The notes below the pieces were generated by a model that was not told where the DNA came from, did no database searches, and saw only the letters and a program-made list of their open reading frames with translations. DNA of 64,000 bases from Himantopus leucocephalus (taxonomy: Eukaryota; Chordata; Aves; Charadriiformes; Recurvirostridae), in the NCBI GenBank assembly GCA_003993805.1, contig RSEF01000002.1, positions 711,416 to 775,415 of the forward strand. Reading direction: 5' to 3'. Of the stretch, positions 42,701 through 49,020 are shown one piece after another. The position numbers and the translations under genes are program-made. The first letter of the stretch is position 1, and each line of letters opens with the position of its first letter.

Positions 42701-45700
42701 ATATAATTTTTATAATATACTGAAATATGAGTCCTTGAGGTCATCCAGTCCTTCCTTGTCTCACAGAAGTATCACCCCTATTGCCATCATCTTTGACAGA
42801 TGTTTACTTATTTAACCAGTGCCTAAGATCCTCCAGTGACAGAGATTTTAAAACTTTCATAGAATCATAGAATTGCCTAGGTTGGAAGGGACTTTCAAGA
42901 TCATCAAGTCCAACCATCAACCTAACACTGCCAAACCCACCACTAATCCATGTCCCTCGGCACCACGTCTGCCCATCTTTTAAATACCTCCAGGGATGGT
43001 GACTCCACCACTGCTCTGGGCAGACTGTTCCAGTGCTTGACAACCCCTTCTGTGAAGAAATTTTCCCTAACATCCAATCTAAACATCCCCTGGTGTAACT
43101 TGAGGCTGTTTCCTCTTGTCCTGACACTCGGTATTTGGGAGAACAGACCAATCCCCCCTCACTACACCCTCCTTCCAGGGAGATGTAGAGACCAAGAAGG
43201 TCTCCCCTCAGCCTCCTCTTCTCCAGGCTGAACACNNNNNNNNNNNNNNNNNNNNNNNNNNNNNNNNNNNNNNNNNNNNNNNNNNNNNNNNNNNNNNNNN
43301 NNNNNNNNNNNNNNNNNNNNNNNNNNNNNNNNNNNATCAATCCAGCCTGTCCACATCCCTCTGTAGAGCCTTCCTATCCTCCAACAGGTCGACACTCCCA
43401 CCCAACTTGGTGTCCCCTGGAAACTTACTGAGGGGGCACTCGATCCCCTTGTCCAGGTTGTCCATAAAGATATTAAACAGAACCAGCCCCAGTACCAAGA
43501 TCACTGTGGAACACCACTCGTGACCGGCCACCAACTGGACTGAACTCCAGTTAAATCAATTTCCTAATCAGTCTCCTAATCAGTCTGCATCCTTAGATAA
43601 TATAAATAAAAAAAACCCAAACCATTCTCTTATTGATGAAGTCTTCACAGGCCTCCCACTACTACTGCCCTCTGAATTACCCTTCTTTCTGCTTGTTAGT
43701 CATGCAGATGACCAAAATAAAAAAAATATTCTTGTAAGTATATGCCACAGATTTACAATTGCTTCTATATTATTCTCTGCCCCATTTGCTAATCAGGCTA
43801 ACAGTTTATGTGCTTTCTTAGTAGCAGTGGCTACTAGGCAGCTCACAGCGACATCCAAGCCTTCCTCCTGAATGGTCACAGTTCATTTAAAATGCAGCAA
43901 TGCAGGAGCAGATGTAAAATTTGTTTATGAAATTCATTGCTCATCCTCTTTTCCAAACCACTGATAAATCTGTTAGACACTCTATACACATCTTTGGAGG
44001 ACCAAACCTGTCTTTTTGTCTGTTTTAACATTGGCAACGAGTTATTTATCACTACATCGCATATTTTTTTCCATGATGGCATGCTTTGAGACCCTTCTTT
44101 CACTGTACTAAATGCTGTTTCATATAACACAGTTTCTGTACGTACTATAAAATTCTATGACTGGATTTGAGAGGTAGATAACCAGACAAAGAGAAGACTG
44201 AGGATAAGCAAAGGAGTCACATAAGTGATACATAGGTTTGTATAAATTAGCAGTCTTGATATGTAACTAATATTTAACTGTAGAGATTAGCAGGAACTAT
44301 GAAAAAACACATATTAGCAGAAAATAAATATGGATAAGGACTTAATATTAACAGGAAGAGCTTCCTAAGCACAGCACAGAGGACAAAGAACAAGATCACT
44401 ATGGGAAAAAGAAGGTGATTTGAACTGACAGCAAGTATATTGTAAATACAGATATGACTTGATAGTTAAGAAAGGGACATAGACCTTTATAGGTGCATCT
44501 TGTGCATAAAAGGCAAGAAGATTGGTTTTGGAAGGAAGATAAAGTGGGAACAGAAAAAGGACACAGAAGCAGATTAAAAAGGTCAGAACAACCGAACAAG
44601 AAAACGAACCTCTCAGCAGCTTCTTGTATGAAGACGACACAGGCAAGGTCGACAGTACAAGGCACCAAAGGGAAGATTGCTGCAATTGAGTCGCAAGAGG
44701 ACAGATGTCTGGACAAGAGCTTTGACAAGATCTGCACCATGGACCTTCTCAAGGCTATACGGGAAGAAACCTGTTTGAGTAAGAAAAAGAAAAATAAAAG
44801 AAACAAAAAAAGAAAGAAAAAAAAAAGGGGAGACAAAGGTAACATCCATTGAAGGGATGCAGCCAGCAGGGAAGCCTATGATAGGGTCTAGAGGACAGAA
44901 GAAACTGTGAAAAGGAATGGCCTGCAGGAAGATTAATAACTTGTTTTGGGTCAACAAAATTTAAGGCAACAGCTGGACACCCAGAGGGAGATGTCATAAA
45001 GACAGCCTGAAATGTACTACTGGACAGTAAAAATGCATCGATAAAGAGATAAATCAACATAAATGTGGTGATTAAAGGCATATTTATCCATAAAAGTGCT
45101 AGAAATAGAGCAGAGAGGAACAAAAAAGAAAGAACAAAGTAAAGGATGAAGCATTTTGGGGGGAAAAAATTTCTCTCTTCCCACAAAAACAATGTGCAAG
45201 ACCCTGATGAAACAGAACAGGACTAAAAGAATAGTAAAAATAAATAGCTGAAAGAAATCTAACCTTTTTAAAAGAACTGCTAACCAGAGGTGTAACAAAC
45301 TATCAAGAACTCAAGCAGGATGAGAATGAAGTATTGCACTTGAGATTTTTAACCGTTAAGAAATTTCACCTTTCAGAGGTATCCTGTTTGACCGGGACAA
45401 ACAAGGGAGAAGACATCTTCTAAGCTGGCAATATGGAAAAGAACAAAGGCAAGATCAAGTGCACAAGAGCAAAGGGCAAAGTGACCTTAGCAAAGAAACA
45501 TGTGTTTCCAGAAAGATCAAGTGAATCCAAAAGCTAACTGCCCTTAGGAAATACTGTAAAATTATCCTGTTCATGTAAGTGTTCACATAGCAAAAAATTT
45601 TCTCACAACATTCTACGTCTATTTACCTCTCCCCACTTNGGGGGGGGGGGGGGGGGGGGGGGAGAAGCCTGCAATCACCAAATCAAATAATGTTATCATA

Positions 45701-47777
45701 GATAAAATTAAAAAATAAGCAATTTGAAGAGGAGAGCTTTCCCTGAAATTAGAGCAGAATCTGACTCCAAGAAATTCCAGTAAAGTTTGCTATGTAACTT
45801 GATTTTTCAAGGAATTAATTCTGACGCTGACACACGGCGGATGGTGATAAAACTCACTAGCCAGCAATATGTAAACTCAAGGTAACGGCTGTGATGGCAC
45901 GTTCTCTTACTTGGTAGGATACAGGACCTGAAGAGATAAAATGAAGTTAAAACTTCTGTAATCTTTTTTAAGTAATTGAAGACTGACTACCCCAACCTAC
46001 GTTTTGATCAAAATGAACCTGAGGAAGAAACTAAAGGAAAGAACAAACAAGGAAGCAAAAGCAGAACTAAGGATCATCGTGGAGGACAGGAGAGGGTCAT
46101 ACATGCGGTGTTTAGGCAACAGAATAACAGAGAAGAAGCCTCAGCCTCACTAACAAGTAGTGGGAAGATGACAAAGAAATGCAGATATTCCAGGCAAACG
46201 CAGATATTCACGTAAGACACCGCCACTAGCGGCAAAACTCCCAAGGCAGACAAGGCAGACTCTTCTAGCATCCAAATAAGTAATGGAAATGAGTACTGCT
46301 ACATTCATTCCGGTACAAATTAAAAATTCCCATGCTTAAGAGGCTACCATGCTCCTTTCACAGGAAGTCCATCTAGATGTGGAAGAAGTAAATTCACATA
46401 ACCATTTTTGCCACTCTTCTTGATACTAAAGGAAGACCGCTGGTGTGCAAATGCCAACAGAAACCTTGGAAAAGGCAAAAGCACCCCCTATGCTCACCCA
46501 TATGCCTGTGGTTCTGCCCAGCGACAGCCATCCTGAGCAAGACTACCTTAACGAGCCCACGTGTCCACAACAAAACCGCTGCTACAGACCTGCGCTCCGG
46601 CTCTTCAGTCACCCCTGTACACCCGCCAGTCTCGCAGCAGAGTGCTCCTGTACACTGGCACCACATCACCTGCTCACTGGTCTCACAATCACAGGACACC
46701 ACCTCAAAGTCCTTAGCCTCGCAAGTCCCACCATATCCAGGATCTGCAGGACACACACTAGATCCTACACATCTGGAGTAAGCCTGAATTATGGAGACGA
46801 CTCAGGAGTCTGCCGTGAGCTCCACAGATTTCTGTGACCTTTGCACAAGAGTCCCCACCTGATGTCTTCAAAGAGGTGTCACAGGAGGTGCCAGAATCCG
46901 AGAGAGAGAGAGAAAACACTCGGGACTATCAGTATCCAAACAATATCTGCATTCCTTAGAGCTCTTTAACAGTCTTATTTTTGTTAAATGCGTATCAATA
47001 CAGCAAATCCAAATGTTATAAATGGTGACTGCTCTCAATCACTAGAGTCATTTAAAGAACATCGTTTCCAACGGCAGCAAAACAGGGTTAGCATTTCCCC
47101 TTAAATGGAGATCGAAGACCCGACTCTCAAACAAAAGCTGGAAAATTTTTAAAGACCTGAAGGATTGCTTTAATTAAGCAAGGCACCCTGAAATTCTCTT
47201 GTGGGTGAGTTCCCATAGACTGTTAGAGATCTGCAGAGCTAATCTCTTCAAGCCCCTGAAAGTCACCTGTTAAGTAGCCAGAGGATACACAAGAGCCAAG
47301 ACTGGAGACAAGAACCAGAGGCAGCACCACAAGGCTTCATCAGGCTTTCATCAGAAATGTTTTTCAAAACACAAGTTTGATTACAGAACAAAGTGTCCTA
47401 CAAGCCCATTTGGGTCAGATCCAGTGCAGATTCTGCACCATGATCAAAAGCACGCTATTCACCATTCATGGAGAATCAAAGCAAAAATCACAGCACACAT
47501 CCCCCCAGACACAAGCCTACATTATCAACGAATCGGAGCATATTCTGGGGGCTTTACAGACCCCGGTGCTCTCCTGGCAAGGCAGTCACCAGCGCCCCAG
47601 GAGCACACTGCAGGAGCCGATCCAGCCCAGCACAGAGCCTCCAGTTTCCACTCATCCCTCTATTCAGAGCCAGCCAGCTCACTAACTTTCCCGACTCACC
47701 ACCCCATGGACCAGAAACTCAAAAAGTTTGCTTTTCGTAGCTTTGCGAGCCCCTCCTGTAACTTCGTCTGTAGCCAT
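642..47777 (-). CDS. SMARCD3: SMARCD3 (BAF60c) gene, coding exons 1-10, 3' end outside window
   Basis: This is the SWI/SNF-related BAF60c subunit, a nuclear protein that bridges BAF chromatin-remodelling complexes to transcription factors, best known in heart, skeletal muscle and neural development. Ten coding exons were placed: 47700-47777, 35832-36049, 32658-32700, 26756-26878, 14458-14580, 12556-12651, 11947-12048, 10159-10320, 6760-6857 and 642-777. They total 1,179 nt, or 393 codons, with no stop, and every junction is GT-AG with a compatible phase. The N-terminus contains [17 protein letters not shown], typical of the long SMARCD3 isoform rather than SMARCD1 or SMARCD2. The SWIB domain falls near residues 255-335. 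The C-terminus, which in the family starts about IHETIE and runs some 90 residues, must lie left of position 1. Paralogy with SMARCD1/2 is excluded by the N-terminus and by the acidic [22 protein letters not shown] segment. The family identification comes from recall, not from a database search. Confidence 0.97.
1568..2060 (-). mobile_element. CR1 LINE, 5'-truncated copy with assembly gap
   Basis: The plus strand starts with repeated GAATCATAGAATCA followed by the GGAAAAGACCCTTAAGATGATC box. This is the reverse complement of the CR1 3' end, so the element points left. It continues through the CCTCCAGGGATGGTGACTTGACC box to GAACACAGCACTTGAGGTGGG at the far side of the gap. Only the end of ORF2 and the 3' UTR are represented, and the reading frame is decayed. 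Confidence 0.93.
1905..2004. other. Assembly gap (100 N)
   Basis: Exactly 100 unknown bases lie inside the CR1 copy. Lining up the flanks with the CR1 copy at the right end of the window suggests that about 163 bp belong here. Confidence 0.95.
2541..4297 (+). mobile_element. CR1 LINE fragment with decayed ORF2 (endonuclease and RT pieces)
   Basis: Reading right, frames 2659-2961, 3556-3743 and 3822-4076 encode pieces of CR1 ORF2. There is the end of the apurinic-type endonuclease ([22 protein letters not shown] and GHSDH), a linker, and then reverse-transcriptase blocks ([56 protein letters not shown]). The sequence then jumps from the block just before the catalytic centre directly to [13 protein letters not shown] and [15 protein letters not shown], so the FxDD active-site segment is missing. 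The 5' part of ORF2 and the whole 3' UTR and tail are absent, which is unusual because most CR1 copies keep their 3' ends. Stops and frame changes show that it is dead. Confidence 0.94.
4766..4790. repeat. GGT trinucleotide microsatellite
   Basis: A short run of GGT units (about seven) lies in SMARCD3 intron 9. Confidence 0.8.
4992..5581 (+). mobile_element. Solo LTR of an avian endogenous retrovirus
   Basis: The block starts near TGTGCTCGTTTTGGCTGGG and contains GTTAATTTTCTTCATAGTAG, a GATTTGCGCTG box, a GGGACACAGCCGGGACAGCTG segment, a TATA-like AATAAACTAGG, and near the end TTAAACTGTTTTTATCTCAA and a short C/G-rich tail ending CACTACGAGCA. I recognise this arrangement as an LTR common in bird genomes. 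No gag, pol or env sequence follows on either side, so it is a solo LTR or an isolated fragment. The class (ERVK or ERVL) is not certain, and I could not see a clean target-site duplication. It sits in SMARCD3 intron 9 antisense to the gene. Confidence 0.75.
5396..5427. repeat. ATT/ACT microsatellite inside the LTR
   Basis: An imperfect trinucleotide run (attattagtagtactactac followed by tattattattac) lies within the LTR just before its ATTAAA box. Confidence 0.8.
6760..6857 (-). CDS. SMARCD3: SMARCD3 exon 9 (residues 316-348)
   Basis: A CAG acceptor is followed by [20 protein letters not shown] and [12 protein letters not shown]. The exon ends with two bases of a serine codon that is completed in exon 10, at a GTAAGC donor. 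This covers the end of the SWIB domain and the linker. As I recall, the human protein has HVI where this one has HII, a conservative change. Confidence 0.96.
9119..9250 (-). mobile_element. Ancient CR1-like LINE 3' end
   Basis: The plus strand reads ACTGTACTGGATCAGACAAA, then GGATCTACCACACTATCCTG and TTGACAGTGGCC. This is the reverse complement of the tail shared by old CR1/L3-like LINEs of reptiles and birds. It is heavily diverged. The family call rests on recall. Confidence 0.65.
9352..9675 (-). mobile_element. CR1 LINE 3' end
   Basis: The plus strand contains CATAGAATGGTTAGAGTTGG, AAGGGACCTTAAAGATCATC, the CTTCCAGGGATGTGG box and GAATTTCTTCCTAATATCTAATCTAAA. These are the standard boxes of the CR1 3' UTR and ORF2 end in reverse orientation. 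The copy is 5'-truncated. Confidence 0.95.
10159..10320 (-). CDS. SMARCD3: SMARCD3 exon 8, core of SWIB domain (residues 262-315)
   Basis: A TGCCGCAG acceptor is followed by [40 protein letters not shown] and [14 protein letters not shown], ending in phase 0 at a GTAACT donor. This is the heart of the SWIB/MDM2 fold, a helical domain through which BAF60 proteins make protein contacts. It is intact, with no odd residue at conserved positions. Confidence 0.97.
10321..11946 (-). other. SMARCD3: SMARCD3 intron 7
   Basis: This intron is 1.6 kb. Apart from an oligo-T run near 11,319-11,329 and AT-rich DNA around 10,780-10,920, I see no repeat or RNA gene in it. Confidence 0.85.
11947..12048 (-). 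CDS. SMARCD3: SMARCD3 exon 7 (residues 228-261)
   Basis: A GCAG acceptor is followed by [20 protein letters not shown] and [14 protein letters not shown]. Both ends are in phase 0, with a GTCAGT donor. The segment is the conserved stretch leading into the SWIB domain of BAF60 proteins. Confidence 0.97.
12049..12555 (-). other. SMARCD3: SMARCD3 intron 6
   Basis: This is the shortest intron, 507 bp. It contains an A-rich run at about 12,174-12,197 interrupted by one unknown base at 12,181, and nothing else that can be named. Confidence 0.85.
12556..12651 (-). CDS. SMARCD3: SMARCD3 exon 6 (residues 196-227)
   Basis: A GTACAG acceptor is followed by [20 protein letters not shown] and [12 protein letters not shown], with a GTAAGA donor and phase 0 at both ends. 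As I recall, the mammalian protein starts this segment with PSKQKRK, so the first residue (Leu for Pro) is a small difference. The basic KQKRK motif and the [17 protein letters not shown] block are typical of all BAF60 proteins. Confidence 0.97.
12652..14457 (-). other. SMARCD3: SMARCD3 intron 5
   Basis: This 1.8-kb intron contains one plus-strand CR1 copy (12,906-13,366). The remaining parts, 12,652-12,905 and 13,367-14,457, show no identifiable feature. Confidence 0.85.
12906..13366 (+). mobile_element. CR1 LINE 3' end, relatively well preserved
   Basis: The sense boxes are in order on the plus strand: TTCAGCCTGCAGAAGAGAAG, GGAGACCTCAGAGCCCCTTC, GATTGAGGTGAGATATGAGG, GGAGGTGTTCAAGGCCAGGT, TTGGAGCAACCTGGGCTGG and TTCCTTCCAACCCAACCCATTCT. 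It covers the end of ORF2 and the 3' UTR, with only short decay, which suggests a younger subfamily than most copies here. Confidence 0.96.
14458..14580 (-). CDS. SMARCD3: SMARCD3 exon 5 (residues 155-195)
   Basis: A TAACAG acceptor is followed by [40 protein letters not shown] and D, ending in phase 0 at a GTACGA donor. The ISNTFNPAK and [11 protein letters not shown] blocks are hallmarks of BAF60 subunits. SDADDSD replaces the PDAEDSD that I recall from mammals, a conservative acidic stretch. Confidence 0.97.
21345..21520 (+). mobile_element. CR1 LINE 3' end fragment
   Basis: The boxes GTTGTGGAGTCTCCCACCTT, GGAGGTGTTCAAAAGCCATC, GACAAGATGACCTCCAGAAG and CCCTTCCAACCTCAACCAAT are in sense order. 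Only the last ~175 bp of the element remain. Confidence 0.93.
24885..25047. mobile_element. Possible fossil hAT (Charlie-like) MITE
   Basis: The right end reads CAGTTTGGGAACCACTG (25,031-25,047), the reverse complement of the common hAT terminus CAGTGGTTCCCAAACTG. The left end, CTGTAGTTCCCAAA (24,885-24,898), matches it at 12 of 14 positions. The interval is 163 bp, a typical MITE size. The flanking 8-mers do not form a recognisable target duplication, so this would be an old copy or a partial coincidence. Confidence 0.42.
25985..26170 (+). mobile_element. Old CR1 LINE 3' end
   Basis: Diverged CR1 boxes are in sense order: GAAATTCTTTACAACGACAG, AACAGATTGCCTGAAGAGGC, GAGCAGGAGGTTGAACTAGG and TGACTTCCACACTTTCC, ending at CCATGATTC. 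There are many substitutions compared with the other copies in this window. Confidence 0.85.
26756..26878 (-). CDS. SMARCD3: SMARCD3 exon 4 (residues 114-154)
   Basis: A TTCTCAG acceptor is followed by [40 protein letters not shown] and K, in phase 0 at both ends with a GTATGT donor. The segment is nearly invariant in the family and forms the helical region before the NTFNPAK block. The V in [10 protein letters not shown], rather than L, agrees with SMARCD3. Confidence 0.98.
27850..28215 (-). mobile_element. Ancient CR1/L3-like LINE remnant
   Basis: The plus strand carries GAAGTACCTCCTCCTGCTCG, GTTTGAACCTGCCATCTGTT, AGCTTCATTTGATGCC, then CACCTTCTCCACACTGTGCA and a CCAGCCTGAAGAGGAACAAT box. 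In reverse complement this order corresponds to the C-terminal ORF2 and 3' part of an old amniote CR1 lineage. It is strongly diverged. Confidence 0.7.
30051..30150. other. Assembly gap (100 N)
   Basis: Exactly 100 unknown bases. The right flank is internal CR1 sequence in reverse orientation, whereas the left flank is not recognisable CR1. The missing DNA should therefore contain the rest of the CR1 3' half and its tail, probably longer than 100 bp. Confidence 0.95.
30151..30505 (-). mobile_element. CR1 LINE internal fragment (reverse-transcriptase region)
   Basis: The plus strand has AAGCCTGTCAAGGTCCTTCT, GCTTGGTGCCATTGGCAAAT, AGATGTTAAATAGTACCAGT, CTGAGGAACACCACTCGTCA and GTGGGACCATGTCAAATGCC. 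Reversed, these are the RT region around and after the catalytic centre. The copy abuts the assembly gap and lacks a 3' end in the available sequence. Confidence 0.93.
32658..32700 (-). CDS. SMARCD3: SMARCD3 exon 3, 43-nt exon (residues 99-113)
   Basis: A GTACAG acceptor is followed by T, which completes serine 99, then [14 protein letters not shown] and a GTGAGT donor. The exon is only 43 nt, not a multiple of three, so skipping it would shift the frame. It carries the basic AKRRK cluster, a plausible nuclear localisation signal, and the family-wide MADKILPQR block. Confidence 0.97.
32701..35831 (-). other. SMARCD3: SMARCD3 intron 2
   Basis: This 3.1-kb intron contains low-complexity (AT/GT/AC) DNA at 33,180-33,480. 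The remainder, including 33,490-35,830, shows no recognisable element. Confidence 0.85.
33180..33480. repeat. Imperfect AT/AC/GT-rich low-complexity region
   Basis: Mixed runs such as ACATATATATGTG, ACACACATATATACATG and GTACATACACACAAATG recur over about 300 bp, a decayed dinucleotide microsatellite. Confidence 0.7.
35832..36049 (-). CDS. SMARCD3: SMARCD3 exon 2, Pro/Gly/Gln-rich (residues 27-99)
   Basis: A CTAG acceptor is followed by [40 protein letters not shown] and TTRKRTAP, then a glutamine tract ([17 protein letters not shown], positions 35,855-35,905) and ATQNRTR. The exon ends with two bases of serine 99 at a GTGAGT donor. The Pro/Gly-rich start is shared by the SMARCD family. The glutamine-valine tract is different from the PPPGQSQAQSQ-type sequence I recall for human SMARCD3, and is closer in style to SMARCD1. 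Confidence 0.97.
37080..38030 (+). mobile_element. Ancient CR1 LINE remnant
   Basis: Sense boxes of an old amniote CR1 lineage can be followed: AATGGTTCTGAAAATAAAAG, CAGTATATTCATAAGCAACC, GTAACGCTAAGTTATTCAAG, GGATTTCAATACATATTGAA, ACAATGGGCTCCGAGCTGAC, GAACGCTGTGTGCAGTTCTG and GGTAGTTTGCCACACAGTGG. No open frame survives. It resembles CR1 copies of turtles and crocodilians more than the young avian type. Confidence 0.72.
40551..40566. repeat. CAA trinucleotide microsatellite
   Basis: A short run of AAC/CAA units (about five) lies in intron 1. Confidence 0.75.
42725..42857 (-). mobile_element. Ancient CR1-like remnant interrupted by a younger CR1
   Basis: GTCCTTGAGGTCATCCAGTC, TTACTTATTTAACCAGTGCC and CCTCCAGTGACAGAGATTTT resemble the reversed 3' part of the old CR1/L3-like group. 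The element is directly followed by the tail of a fresher CR1 in the same orientation. Confidence 0.6.
42858..43560 (-). mobile_element. CR1 LINE copy with assembly gap
   Basis: The plus strand starts CATAGAATCATAGAATTGCC, TAGGTTGGAAGGGACTTTCA, and continues with CCTCCAGGGATGGTGACTCC, CTCCCCTCAGCCTCCTCTTC, the gap, then ATCCAGCCTGTCCACATCCC, CCCAACTTGGTGTCCCCTGG and ACCACTCGTGACCGGCC. This is ORF2 end plus 3' UTR in reverse orientation, and it includes the region coding the RT catalytic segment ([17 protein letters not shown] on the minus strand, where FPGD stands in place of the FADD usual in CR1). Confidence 0.95.
43236..43335. other. Assembly gap (100 N)
   Basis: Exactly 100 unknown bases inside the CR1 copy. 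Comparison with the CR1 at the right end of the window suggests about 445 bp are missing. Confidence 0.95.
45639..45662. repeat. Long homopolymer G run with one unknown base
   Basis: One N at 45,639 is followed by 23 G in a row. Real lengths of such runs are often misjudged in draft assemblies. Confidence 0.9.
47700..47777 (-). CDS. SMARCD3: SMARCD3 exon 1 (residues 1-26)
   Basis: The ATG at 47,775-47,777 starts [20 protein letters not shown] followed by FLVHGV, and the exon ends in phase 0 at a GTGAGT donor (47,699). This is the N-terminus of the long SMARCD3 isoform. The reading frame stays open upstream for about 50 codons, but it contains no earlier ATG, which supports this start. The leader just upstream (47,791-47,850) is a purine-rich GA/GAAAG stretch on the sense strand. 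The next gene-side element is the CpG island about 2 kb upstream. Confidence 0.96.
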
Positions 47778-47790
47778 CAGGGTCTGCTCA

Positions 47791-47850
47791 GCCTCTCTCA
47801 CTCTCTCTCTTCCTCTTTCTTTCCCTTTTCTGCCTTTTTCTCCAACTCTC
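47791..47850 (-). promoter_or_regulatory. Polypurine 5' leader or proximal promoter tract of SMARCD3
   Basis: On the minus strand this is an almost uninterrupted run of A and G (GAGAGAG, GGAAAGAAAG and similar), ending 14 bases before the start codon. Whether it is transcribed leader or promoter cannot be decided without a mapped start site. Confidence 0.5.
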
Positions 47851-48159
47851 CCCTCTGAGTCCTGCTGGGCTCTCACACTTCTAATAGCGCGGAGTGGGGA
47901 GGGGGCCCCTTCAGGGCCTTCCTGACGGCCCACTCGCGCTAAGCCTCAGCTGCTGCATTCCTCCACTGATAAGCCAGAAATAGTTTGTGCTGCCGGGTTC
48001 TGTGTGTTTACTCTGCAGGGACAGAAAATCCAGCTTTTTAAACCTCTCTGTCCAAACAGCAGAGATAAGCAGGAGGCGAATTGAAAACACGTCTCAGCTT
48101 TTCCGTAGCAGTGCTGCAACCTCTCCTCCTCTGCAGGAGGGGATGGTAAATTCTGGGGC

Positions 48160-49020
48160 AAGGGGGAAGGGGGAGGGGGCAACTTCAGCAGCGGCATAAA
48201 ACTCGGTACCTCGCAGGGAGCATTTTCCCATTAGAAAATGCAGCAGGCCAGCAGTGAGAAACAATGGTTTACCCTCGCTCCCACCGCTCCTCCTGCACTG
48301 CATTTCCAGGCCTTTTCCCCGGGGACCCGGCGGGCAGCACACAGAAACATTCGCTGGCAGCGATTCCAGCGTGCGAGACTGAGAACGAACCCCTCTGGAC
48401 AAGAGGGAGAAGCAGCGGGAGGCAGAACGCTGGGAACAGGGAGGGACGGCATGTGAGAGCGAGGGGAAAGAAAGAGTGTGAGAACAGCGGGAGGAAGGGG
48501 GCGGGGGGCAGCATGGCGACGCACAACGCCCGGCTTGCTTCCACGCTCCCAGCCGCCCACAGCCGCTCTGGCGGGGCGGCCGCCCTCAGCATGCGCTGGT
48601 ACCACTGCGACGGAGCCATTAGAGGCCCCAGGTGACGGACAGACACAAATTGTTAACACCACAGCTGCCGTCAGGCATCAGCAGCTCGCCGCTCATCACA
48701 CAAAGCCCTGTGCAGCATCACCCATCACCCCAGGACACCGCTGGGGACGCGGAGCCCACCTGCCGCCCAGGGGAAGGGGGCAGAAAGCAGCAGACCGTCC
48801 CCTCCGCCACCGCTTGCTGCTGCTGCTGTGGCGGCCCTGGAGGGACGTCGGCTAGCGCAGTGGCCGGCGCTGGCAGCACGGCCGCCATTCTGCCTCCTCC
48901 ATGATGGCAGTGCAGGCAGCGGTGGCCCGGGGCACCGATCCGCTCATCCCCAGCTCCTTGCATGTCTGCAGCGTGTGAGGGGCTGATGCTTCCCCGTCTG
49001 CCTAACACAGCAACAGAGGA
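48160..49020. promoter_or_regulatory. GC-rich region upstream of SMARCD3 exon 1
   Basis: CpG dinucleotides are clearly enriched compared with the introns, with G-rich Sp1-like sites (for example AGGGGGAAGGGGGAGGGGGC near 48,160-48,180). It lies between exon 1 and the stronger island at 49,590-50,760 and contains the candidate alternative first exon. Confidence 0.55.
48760..48888 (-). CDS. Candidate alternative first coding exon
   Basis: An ATG with a strong context (A at -3, G at +4; 48,886-48,888) opens 43 codons starting MAAVLPAPATALADVPPGPP, followed by QQQQQAVAEG and TVCCFLPPSPGRQ. The frame meets a good donor (GGCAG then GTGGGC at 48,759) in phase 0. The phase fits SMARCD3 exon 2, which starts with Arg-Pro-Gly. 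A second human SMARCD3 isoform known to me has a different short first exon that also ends in Gln in phase 0. No sequence similarity to that exon is visible, so this may be only GC-rich leader DNA with a chance frame. Confidence 0.3.

Larger units (their letters stand above)
36050..47699 (-). other. SMARCD3: SMARCD3 intron 1 (11.6 kb)
   Basis: Recognised contents are an A-rich run with an unknown base at 36,634, an ancient CR1 at 37,080-38,030, a possible hAT end at 38,046, nested CR1 copies at 42,725-43,560 with an assembly gap, and a long G run at 45,640. The parts 38,140-42,720, 43,560-45,600 and 45,670-47,690 show no nameable feature apart from a CAA run near 40,551-40,564. Confidence 0.82.

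Noticed and set aside
44399..45298. Phe/Leu/Ser-rich minus-strand frames resembling membrane proteins
   Set aside because: They are the translation of A-rich plus-strand DNA, which reads as Phe/Leu/Ser on the other strand.
46394..46756. Cysteine-rich 120-codon frame on the minus strand
   Set aside because: Resembles a secreted Cys-rich peptide only superficially. There is no signal peptide, the plus-strand frames overlap it, and no exon borders are seen.
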